From assembly GCA_033675265.1 (NCBI GenBank), contig JAUJYZ010000767.1, positions 124,001 through 188,000 of the forward strand: 64,000 bases of DNA. The letters are read 5' to 3'. The position numbers and the translations under genes were made by a program. This DNA is from Actinostola sp. cb2023 (taxonomy: Eukaryota; Cnidaria; Anthozoa; Actiniaria; Actinostolidae). How positions within the stretch are numbered: position 1 is the stretch's first letter; every line of letters starts with the position of its first letter. The notes below the pieces were generated by a model. That model ran no database searches. It was not told the origin of the DNA and worked only from the letters and a program-made list of their open reading frames with translations. Of this stretch, positions 33,804 to 44,000 are shown piece after piece.

Positions 33804-35774
33804 TAGTTGACCCATTCTCGTACCCAGAGCACCTCGGTCGGTCGTTCCTTCTCCCGTCAGTGGCTCTGGTAACAGCCATTTCTAGGCCGATGCTGATTGG
33901 TCCAAATGTCCGCGCATGCGCGACTTTCATTTGAAACTGCTCAATCGTGATTGGTCAATCTATAACGATGCTCGGAGCTTTTTAGAAGAGAATCCTCTGC
34001 GCATAGGTATAACACACAAAGCTGACTCTTTTTCTAACGGGCTCAGATGGATTTTCAAAATGGCGGACGGTCTGAATGGTGGTCGAGTCATTGCTACTAT
34101 TTTCTGCTAAGAAACTGTAATGATTTTACTGGTCACAAAGAAAAACACGCAAGTTTGGTTCTGTACTTGTTTTCGCTTCTCTTCTGTCGAGGCAAGTGAT
34201 TAATTTACGCTATAAATTACCTCCTTCAACAACGGACTACGATACCGTTGAGACAGAACAAAATCAGTTGGCTTCGTTTCGGGTTCCTTTGCAAAAAAAT
34301 AAGCATCCATATAAAATGTCGTGTTTTTGTGAATGTTAAAAGAGTACAGAACAAGATTGGTGGGGTGTATTTTCTTCCCTTCTCAGTAAATGTGCAGATA
34401 AAAGTACAATCTTGTATTAAAAGACTAATAAATTACTTGCCATATCATGTTGTTGTATTTGAGTAATACCCTGTGTATCATTTGCCCTATTTTTCCCCAA
34501 GGCAGACTCAGTGAAGTCTATTGATGAGAAATATTATTAGGCTGTTTACATTCTTCTTTTTGAGAGAGAAGCTAGTACACTATCTCATGTAGAAGAGTAG
34601 TTATTTTAAATCATTTTAATTTCAGCAGTCCCTTTGTCTTCAGAAATTACAATACAATACAATAACTTTTATTTAAACACGATATTACTTATTTTAGCTA
34701 AAGCTGGTGGGGTCGTGTGGAACAAAAGGATCCATATAAAAGGTGAACCACCCTCTTAGGGTAACACAAATCTAAATGGACCACAAGAGACTAAGCCGGT
34801 ACCATTTAGGGTGTTTGTCAGTAAATAAGATACCCAAGATCAATGACCCGAGATAAGATAATGACAGCCGGAATGACAGTTGTAGCTTTTGTCACTTTAG
34901 AGTTGGTACCTTTTAGGCGTAAAAATTATGTGCTGCCACCAGCACATAAATCACCAGCACATAAATTGTGTGATAATTGTGCTATGTTGCTCATGTGTGA
35001 TGATTTTTTGCATCATAATATCAGATGATAATTCTGACTCAAGACACTCATGGTTGCTTATATACCTTAGGAACAAATAAGATCTAACATTTTGGAACTA
35101 AGGTAGCTTAATTGAACCACCCTTTTTCCTAGAGCCTGCATGCCTACGCAGGCTATAACTAAGGATATACCCCTAGTGTAATCAGTCTTAATTGACCCAG
35201 TAGTGGAGATTTGATGTTCTGAACTCTCTGACAGATGTTGATCGAAACATAAATTTATATTTTTTGCACCATGCAGCCATGCTTCACAGATCTGGGAGGT
35301 TGTAAATAGATACTTTTACAGTTGTAAATGTTGTTACTACTTTAACCACCACTGGTACACACCCTACAGTTAATTACATATAGAATTTATGCACTTTCTT
35401 TTCATATTTGCTAATATAGTAAAACAGTGACATTCATTTAGCTTAGTTTGTTTTCATTTCCTGTAATATATGTGCAGAACCAAATAAAAACTCTAAAAAA
35501 TATGATTTATATATTTTTTTAATGCCAAAACTTACAATGTACTTGTAAGGTAATACCAAGCTAATACTTTCATTAATTTATGAAATGGCTCAGGATTCTG
35601 TTGAATGTTGAGTAATAATCACTGGATTTCTTGTAACACTCTTGCTTTTCTTGCAGCCATTTACTACTATAATAAGTACATAAAATGTACATGTATGTAA
35701 TACTATTTTTAAATAGTATTTCTTGTACATTATATATACTTATATAATTATTGATATCCTGTAGCTTGACATCT

Positions 35775-35882
35775 GGGCCCGGTTGTTCGAAAGCGTGTTA
35801 ACGCTAACCCGGGGATAAATTCGCTAACCTAGTGTTAATTCTTAATATTTTACCCTAGGTTAGCTATTTTAACCCTGGGCCC
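35775..35882. mobile_element. 108-bp MITE (GGGCCC...GGGCCC)
   Basis: GGGCCCGGTTGTTCGAAAGC at the left; the inner GTTAACGCTAACCC pairs loosely with GGTTAGCTATTTTAACCC; the right end is GGGCCC. The same left end occurs at 32228. Confidence 0.65.
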
Positions 35883-35989
35883 TGTTCATCAATTTAATTC
35901 AATACTCCAAGAGGGCATAAGGGACAGAGCCAAGGGAGTCTCGCTGTATTGCCCTTGGGATATCTTAATTTCACTAAATCTATTTTTAG

Positions 35990-36063
35990 AAACACCAGAA
36001 GTGGTGGATGCCAATGGAAACATACTTCCGGTACACATAGACTCTATCAGAGAAGATGTGTAA
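35990..36063 (+). pseudogene. Exon-like segment ending in stop, inside the MULE
   Basis: AAATCTATTTTTAG is followed by two bases and then an open frame reading TPEVVDANGNILPVHIDSIR, EDV and TAA. The phase-1 start and protein-like composition suggest a terminal coding exon. Because it lies between the two TIRs of a Mutator-like element, it may be a captured host exon, as in Pack-MULEs, or an alternative last exon used by a neighbouring gene. I do not recognise the family. Confidence 0.4.
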
Positions 36064-36378
36064 TATTTGACATTGTTTTCTGTGTTATTTAATTCAACTT
36101 TTTAATTATCATAACTATCCTCAGAGAGGACCAACTTAACACGGTACATGTATAATCATCCAGGCTTAGATTGATCGTCAGAGGTAGCATCCCAAGGAAC
36201 ATTAGGTTATTTGTCAGTTTGTCTTGCATCTTTTCATCCACTGTTCCATTCTCACATGTCAATGTTTAGTGTGTCTAACATGCTCTTTGGCAGATTAGGG
36301 AATGATGGATGTGATATAATTGTCTCAAAATATTTCACCATCCATTATGTGACTGCAAGTGCAGTAAAAATAATAAAT

Positions 36379-36448
36379 AATAAATCTGTATAAATTATGA
36401 AATCTACAAATAGACTGTTGTAGATTTCATAATTTATTCAGATTTATT
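36379..36448. repeat. Hairpin, ~31-bp stem
   Basis: AATAAATCTGTATAAATTATG...TTGTAGATTTCATAATTTATTCAGATTTATT folds with one or two mismatches. Confidence 0.85.
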
Positions 36449-36729
36449 CTACATTGTAGATTCCAACTTTTGACAATAATAGAGAACAGTCCGTGCAATT
36501 CAAAAATGTTTATATTGTTTCATGTAAACATTTTTTCGTGTTCTTGTTGATACATTGTATTTGATAATTTTCACTGACTCGAGGCTAACCCTGTACAAAT
36601 GCGTTTGATATCAATAAGTACAGCGGTTTCTGGGGGATCTGTGAACGCGAAAAGAGACTATTGCAAGAAATCCATTTTGACAATGTATTACTATTTCAAG
36701 AAGATTCTTGTAGGTTGTGTGAAGATTCG

Positions 36730-36922
36730 TCAATAGTTTGTATCATCAACCTGTGATATTTTATTTTATCCGAGCTTTCGAGCAACTTGCTCATCTTCCA
36801 AAAATACTTTTACAAAAATATTTTTGGAATTACACTTGAAACATCTGTAACCCTGAAGATGAGCAAGTTGCTCGAAAGCTCGGTTAAAATAAAATATCAC
36901 AGGTTGATGATACAAACTATTG
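36730..36922. mobile_element. ~190-bp foldback MITE
   Basis: TCAATAGTTTGTATCATCAACC and its complement at the right end extend for ~65 bp each (GAGCTTTCGAGCAACTTGCT in the arm). Confidence 0.88.
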
Positions 36923-37609
36923 ATGGATGTATTACTATTATTTAACCATGCAACCAGAGCCCGTATTTTCAAAGAAATTTCACTGAGAAAGCCTTTCCTA
37001 GTTGCATGGTTAGATATTGTAGCTAAGATAAACATTTGTATTTCACTTTAATCAGAGGGAAAGGAAAGAGGGAAAGAGAGGGTCATTATGCCTAAGACTT
37101 ATTTGGAGATTTTTCAATAATGTGCATGACAGTGGCTACCCTGCACCTCTTTCCTGGTGAGTAGAAAAAACTCTGCTACATGTAGTAGGGTAGACAGTGA
37201 CACAAAGGTGCATGATTGCAGAAAGAGTATGCAAATTAAGGAAATTGAAGTATTTATTTTTATTACATGTAGATGTTTATGACATTCTTGAATAAAACAA
37301 GAGGACACCCAGAATTGAGCGTGCTATGCAAAAGCAAGTATATTTAGAAACTGCAGGCTGAAATTTACTCCACCCTCCCAATCAGACACTTTTCAATAAA
37401 ACTTTTACAAGAACAATGGCTACACTTGTAAATTACAGTTGTAAAAGTTTCATTGAATTGTCCCGAGGCCAGGTTGATTTCTTATTTGTAGTAACCTTAG
37501 AGAACACAGGCTGGCCTAGACCAAAATGTGCTTCACAGGTCCTTTTATATTTTTGCCTGTAATGCTGATCAGTACCCACTAGGTGAAGTTAAATATTTTA
37601 CTTTATTGT

Positions 37610-37945
37610 ATTTTGTGTCAAAGAATGCACGAAATATGCACGAGAGCACACGAAATATGGGACCGTATTTTGTGTGGTTACTTAATCATGCACAATCGTG
37701 TGATAAAAATTAACCAATCAGCGTGAGAAATTCTACAGTTTTGGCTAGCGTGCGCTCGTACAGAGATTTCCAAGTTTTCACTGTAATTTGTTGTTTTTCT
37801 TTCACCAGAATAGCTAGTTTCTTTGACAAAATATATAATAAACAATTTATTAACCGGCTAAGCATCTAATACGGCTGTGAATTTTTACTACACAGTATTA
37901 TAGACGTATTCAATGCTTAGCCGACTAATAACCTCTATTTATAAA
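37610..37945. mobile_element. Foldback element, copy 2 (inverted relative to 18825-19195)
   Basis: Shares CAGAATAGCTAGTTTCTTTG, TTAACCAATCAGCGTGAGAAA and the GGCTAAGCATCTAATACGGCTG palindrome with copy 1, in reverse order; clearly diverged. Confidence 0.75.
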
Positions 37946-38929
37946 ATATAATCAAGGGGATAACAACAGCATAGTGTACTTCCCGTCTCAAATATAAGAA
38001 TGCATACAGCCTTTTAATAATAATTAATAAAAATAAAATAATAATAACGGTTTACTGAAGCATTTCTACATCTTCAAAACAGGCTAACTTAATATATTAG
38101 GAGAGAAAGAAAGAAAGCTAAAATATAAAATATGTTGAAATATATGTATTATATATGTAGAATACTACTGATACACGAAATATGCTGAAATATTTCTCAT
38201 CAATAGACTTCACTGAGTCTACCTTGGGGGAAAATAGGGCAAATGATACACAGGGTATTATTCAAATACAACAACATGATATGGCAAGTAATTTATTAGT
38301 CTTTACAAGATTGTACTTTTATCTGCACATTTACTGAGAAGGGAAGAAAATACACCCCACCAATCTTGTTCTGTACTCTTTTAACATTCACAAAAACACG
38401 ACATTTTATATGGATGCTTATTTTTTTGCAAAGGAACCCGAAACGAAGCCAACTGATTTTGTTCTGTCTCAACGGTATCGTAGTCCGTTGTTGAAGGAGG
38501 TAATTTATAGCGTAAATTAATCACTTGCCTCGACAGAAGAGAAGCGAAAACAAGTACAGAACCAAACTTGCGTGTTTTTCTTTGTGACCAGTAAAATCAT
38601 TACAGTTTCTTAGCAGAAAATAGTAGCAATGACCACCATTCAGACCGTCCGCCATTTTGAAAATCCATCTGAGCCCGTTAGAAAAAGAGTCAGCTTTGTG
38701 TGTTATACCTATGCGCAGAGGATTCTCTTCTAAAAAGCTCCGAGCATCGATTGATTGATTGATTGATTGATAGATTGACCAATCACGATTGAGCAGTTTC
38801 AAATGAAAGTCGCGCATGCGCGGACATTTGGACCAATCAGCATCGGCCTAGAAATGGCTGTTACCAGAGCCACTGACGGGAGAAGGAACGACCGACCGAG
38901 GTGCTCTGGGTACGAGAATGTAGTTGACC

Positions 38930-39999
38930 TAGACTTATAGTGGAAAAATCAGCATAGGTCACCGACTTAGATTTTTAGATAATCGCCGTTGAATATCATG
39001 CGCAGAAAAGATGCGCACGAATGCACGATCGCATTACCTTAAACCGTTCAATGTATTGGAAATTAATTCAATCAGACCAAAGCGAATACTTGTATTGACA
39101 TTTTGAAAGCGTTTCACTCTTCTATTAAACTCGTCTTCTTAACTTCATGTTTATTAAGGGGCAGCTCCGGCCATTATAGGAACGGTTGATCAACAGCAAT
39201 GTTTTCTAACTTACTCACTGAAAGAGATTTGTACAGCTAGTAGCGGTTTACTTGAATGAAGAAACTATATAGAATGATTATATTCTTATTTCAGTTCTCT
39301 GCTTTCAGTTGGTTACTGTGCTGTATATGTACTGTATGCACTGATCAATATACATGTGTATGTAGTTATACATACAACTTCCTATTGTATTTCCTTCCAT
39401 AATAATAAGTTATATTCTCTGTTAGATTTTGATGATTAATGCTTTAATATACCTTTATATGCAGGCAACAGAGGGAACTGCAGGGCTTTATGGTGGATAA
39501 TTAAATTACACCACAATTATCATATCACATTGTAACTAATATTAATAAATATTAATAACTATTAATAATTGTGACTATTGTTGTTATAGAACTAAACCCT
39601 GATTGGCTGAAATAGTTGAAATCCCAAGAAATTCCTAGGAATTCCAAACCTAATTTAATACAGCTTGGAATTCCTAGGAATTCCTGGGACTTCAAAGCCT
39701 GATTTAAAAAAATCCTAGGAATTCCAAGTCCAAATTTACCGTGAAAATTCACATGCACCTCCATTCCTAGGAATTCCTAGGAATTCCAAGTTTTATTTCG
39801 CAAGGGTTAACTCAATCGCACCAGGGCACGAGTAAACGCTCAATGAGCGTCTAGTTTAATTTTGGCATCCGGTTTTGCTTAGCCTACCTGTGTTTTTTTT
39901 TAGTGGTACGTATATACATGTTTGTAGTGTGAACGCTCTCCAAAATTCAGCTCGGATCGATCTCGGTTCAATCCAAACTAGATCAGTCGATCCAAAACA
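38930..39999. other. Intergenic; palindrome cluster at 39620-39790
   Basis: No gene is recognised. In about 170 bases the word GGAATTCCTAGGAATTCC, which is close to self-complementary, or parts of it (CCTAGGAATTCC) occur at about 39632, 39664, 39710 and 39765. Confidence 0.6.
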
Positions 40000-40985
40000 C
40001 CAAATATTAACTTATTAAACAAGGTAATGAGTTCCAATGATGACAACAACAACAACCAAACTAAAGCCACAAGTCATCATAATCGACCCTCGTCAGTCAG
40101 GTTTAAACCACGAAAACCGAAAGAAAGAAACGAGACAGCAATTTAGTACTAAAGCAGCTCTCTTGCTGACTCAGTCATACAAAATACTAATGAGAAACTT
40201 CATCGCAGTGTTCTATGGTTTGACCTTCGAGGTTTTGACATATTGCAAACAAAGTAACACAATTCACTAGAAACATTAAGTATGTCAGTGTTGAGCCATG
40301 AAAATATCGAAAATAAAACACGTTGATAAATGTATAAGAGCAATTATAACACAATAACGTTGACAAGTGAGGACACAAACACCAGGGATATTAGCCCCAG
40401 TAGAAACTGTACTGTAGACAATAGATGGGATATACAGGATTTAGTTTTATATACAGTCATTCTCAAAAAGGTTGTCCCGATGAAAAGACTACAGTACTAC
40501 AATAAAGTCACGTGATTCATTATGTTTTCAATTTAATTCTGCGCGCGGAATTTCAATTTGAGATGCAAAAGTACACGGCATTGTGGGAACTGAATGTAAT
40601 GCCGCTGGTATCAACTCGCAGTTCTGCGCACAGAAATTGAAAACATAATGAATCACGTGACTTTATTGTAGTACTGTAGTATTTTCATCGGGACAACCTT
40701 TTTGAGAATGACTGTATCTACTACGTCACTTCATGCACAAATGCCTTTCGATCATCTAATGTTGCCACTAATTTCTTCAGTCTTTTCTTCATTTATTTAT
40801 TGATTCATGTGTTTCGTTACTAATTATAGCTCAATGTCAGAGGTGAAGTTCTAAACAATAAGATATGAATATAATTATAGTACATGGTATAAACAGCTTG
40901 GTATCAGTCTGCAGCCTTCATCAGTTGACATTATCTAGTCGTTGTTAACAGTAATAGCAACCATTTATCGTCTACAACCACTACC
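40000..40985 (+). promoter_or_regulatory. Receptor B upstream region and core promoter
   Basis: Two blocks (about 40000-40190 and 40850-40985) are homologous to the region before receptor C (about 61645-61948). In C they are contiguous; in B they are separated by ~650 bases of extra sequence including a MITE. TATAAA at 40888-40893 is 98 nt before the ATG, and a TATAAA stands at exactly the same distance in C. The segment CTGCAGCCTTCATCAGTTGA downstream is also shared. The transcription start probably lies around 40915-40925. Confidence 0.6.
40454..40714. mobile_element. 261-bp Tc1/mariner-type MITE, TA target
   Basis: CAGTCATTCTCAAAAAGGTT at the left and its complement at the right, flanked by TA on both sides. 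The arms extend ~95 bp with few mismatches. It interrupts the upstream region of receptor B; C lacks it. Confidence 0.88.
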
Positions 40986-41058
40986 ATGTCTTGTGGCTAT
41001 TATCAGTATCTCACTGTTGCTGGATTGCTTGGTATATCCATGTTACTTCCGCCTGTAG
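40986..41058 (+). CDS. Receptor B exon 1: signal peptide
   Basis: The ATG at 40986 opens MSCGYYQYLTVAGLLGISML followed by LPPV, a hydrophobic leader. Donor GTCAGT; ends in phase 1. All 73 nt are identical to 61949-62021, although the sequence after the donor diverges. The start is fixed by the shared promoter spacing. Confidence 0.88.
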
Positions 41059-44000
41059 GTCAGTTATTCGATGGGTAGGTATATCAGGCATTTCAACACG
41101 AAAGGGGGGCTATCCATTTTCAATACTAAGGATATTTTGAAAAATCGATGTCCATCAAAAGGGTCTCAGTCAAGAAGGATCCTTTTGTTTTAACAGGCCT
41201 CATGAGGTAACGTTGCTATCAGCATGGACTACTGTACGTGCCGCAATGGACGGCTGATATGCGCGTCTTATATTCAATGGCAGTGTTGCGGCTAGTCTGA
41301 ATGAAACAGAACATGTTCTCAGTACGACACGCACTTCAGTCGATGACATCCGATTCTTCAATAGATTTACCCAGAAAATACCGCGCAGAATCAGTATAGC
41401 CTGGCAAGCAATAATTGAGGTGTATATAAGCTATACTCAGTTTCTTTGTTTTATTATAAACTGAACCTTCGCTCCCCTCCCTAGCTATGTATCTGTCTGC
41501 TGTCGACCCATATACGCGGTTGCTTTGTCTCAATTTGAGGTAACGTTGCTATCAGCATGGACTACTGTACGTGCCGCAATGGACGGCTGATATGCGCGTC
41601 TTATATTCAATGGCAGTGTTGCGGCTAGTCTGAATGAAACAGACATGTTCTCAGTACGACACGCACGTCAGTCGATGACGTCCGATTCTTCAATAGATTT
41701 ACCCAGAAAATACCGCGCAGAATCAGTATAGCCTGGCAAGCAATAATTGAGGTGTATATAGGCTATACTCAGTTTCTTTGTTTTATTATAAACTGAACCT
41801 TCGCTCCCCTCCCTAGCTATGTATCTGTCTGCTGTCGACCCATATACGCGGTTGCTTTGTCTCAATATTATTGAGACAAAGCCTATATACACTTCAATTA
41901 TTGCTTGCCAGGCTATACTGATACTGCGCGGTATTTTCTGGATAAATCTATTGAAGAATCGGACGTCATCGATTGACGTGCGTGTCGTACTGAGAACATG
42001 TCTGTTTCATTCAGACTAGCCGCAACACTGCCATTGAATATAAGACGCGCATATCAGCCGTCCATTGCGGCACGTACAGTAGTCCATGCTGATAGCAACG
42101 TTACCTCAATTGAGGCCTGTTAAAACAAAAGGATCCTTGACTGAGACCCTTTTGATGGACATCGATTTTTCAAAATATGCTTAGTATTGAAAATGGATAG
42201 CCCCCCTTTCGTGTTGAAATGCCTCATATGATAAATTATTACTCGGGCTTCCTGTAGAATTCCCGAGTCATAGAATGGCGATTTTTATTTTGTTCTTCGC
42301 TCCGTCACAAATCGCCAACGTCCATACTACGCATGCGTTGAGGGTCTAGATTTTGTTGCAGTAAGATGTTCTCTCTCATACCCACAACGATGTTTCCAAG
42401 GTTACCAAATACACTCAATCTACATATATGATTTATTAGGTACTATATTGCATATATGTTTCACGTCAATGAATTACTTCTCAGTCTTTTGTTATACTTT
42501 GTACGGAAACCCCAACTTGCACAGTACGTCCAAATGCATCAACAACAATCAATGAACACTCAGACTTGAGGATCAGCTGTTCAGCGGTTGGTCCCCCAAC
42601 ACCAAATGTCACGTGGGTACAAGTACAAGGTGTTACCAAGGTTACCATAACTCAAGGGGTAGGGAGTGCTACACTAAATATACCAAACATTAAAAGAGAT
42701 CAGAATGGGACGTACGAGTGTCAGGCAGTCAACAACCCAAACCAGAATCCAGTTACTGCGCAAACAAAGGTTATCGTATATTGTAAGTATGACACTGAAA
42801 TGGGTTAGTTTTATGATCTGTAAGTCTCATACCGTGGTTACTGTATATTGTAAGTATGATACTGAATGGGTTAGTTTTATGGTCTGTAGGTCTTATACCG
42901 TGGTTACTGTATATTGTAAGTATGATACTGAATGGGTTAGTTGTATGGTCTGTAGGTCTTATACCGTGGTTACTGTATATTGTAAGTATGACACTGAATG
43001 GTTTAGTTTTATGGTCTGTAGGTCTTATACCGTGGCATCCTCGGGAACCCAGGGATATATTCTGTCGCTCGTTACTCGTTCCCAGAGAAATACCCCTGGG
43101 AACGAATTTTGTTGGAACTTGTTCCAGAAGTCAAAGTTACTCTCGTTTCTGATTGGTCGACCTTATATGGTCGACCAATCAGTATCAAGTATTTCTGGTT
43201 TGAATAGGACAGCCGCCATTTTGAATTTTGACTTCCGGAACAAGTTCCAACAGACTTCGTTCCCAGGGGTATTTCTCTGGGAGCGAGTAACGAGCGACAG
43301 AATATACCCCTGGGTTCCCGAGAATGATACCGTGGTTACTGTATATTGTAAGTATGACACTGAATGAGTTAGTTTTATGGTCTGTAGGTCTTATACCGTG
43401 GTTACTGTATATTGTAAGTATGATACTCCATGGAATAATTTTATGGTCAGTACTTCTTATGCCGTGGTTACTGTATATTGTAAGTATGACACTGAATGGG
43501 TTAGTTGTATGGTCTGTAGGTCTTATACCGTGGTTACTGTATATTGTAAGTATGACACTGAATGGTTTAGTTTTATGGTCTGTAGGTCTTATACCGTGGC
43601 ATCCACGGGAACCCAGGGGTATATTCTGTCGCTCGTTACTCGTTCCCAGAGAAATACCCCTGGGAACGAAGTCTGTTGGAACTTGTTCCAGAAGTCAAAA
43701 TTACTCTCGTTTCTGATTGGTCGACCATATTCTGATTGGTCGACCTTATATGGTCGACCAATCAGTATCAAGTATTTCTGGTTTGAATAGGACAGCCGCC
43801 ATTTTGAATTTTGACTTCCGGAACAAGTTCCAACAGACTTCGTTCCCAGGGGTATTTCTCTGGGAGCGAGTAACGAGCGACAGAATATACCCCTGGGTTC
43901 CCGAGAATGATACCATGGTTACTGTATATTGTAAGTATGACACTGAATGGGTTAGTTTTATGGTCTGTAGGTCTTATACCGTGGTTACTGTATATTGTAA

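Larger units (their letters stand above)
33813..38920. mobile_element. 5.1-kb Mutator-like element with ~740-bp TIRs and 9-bp target duplication
   Basis: The two ends (33813-about 34550 and about 38180-38920) are inverted copies that begin CATTCTCGTACCCAGAGCACC. Direct copies of TAGTTGACC lie immediately outside (33804-33812 and 38921-38929), so the whole interval arrived, or was reinserted, as one unit. No transposase frame is visible. The interior holds several smaller elements and an exon-like segment (35990-36063). The arms differ by a GATT/GATT(GATT)n expansion near 38750 and few other changes. The TIR word also occurs at 14385 inside another MULE. Confidence 0.92.

Noticed and set aside
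41336..41892. Two nearly identical minus-strand frames (RQSNRVYGSTADRYIA...)
   Set aside because: They are the tandem duplicate inside a TIR element; identity is explained by DNA duplication.
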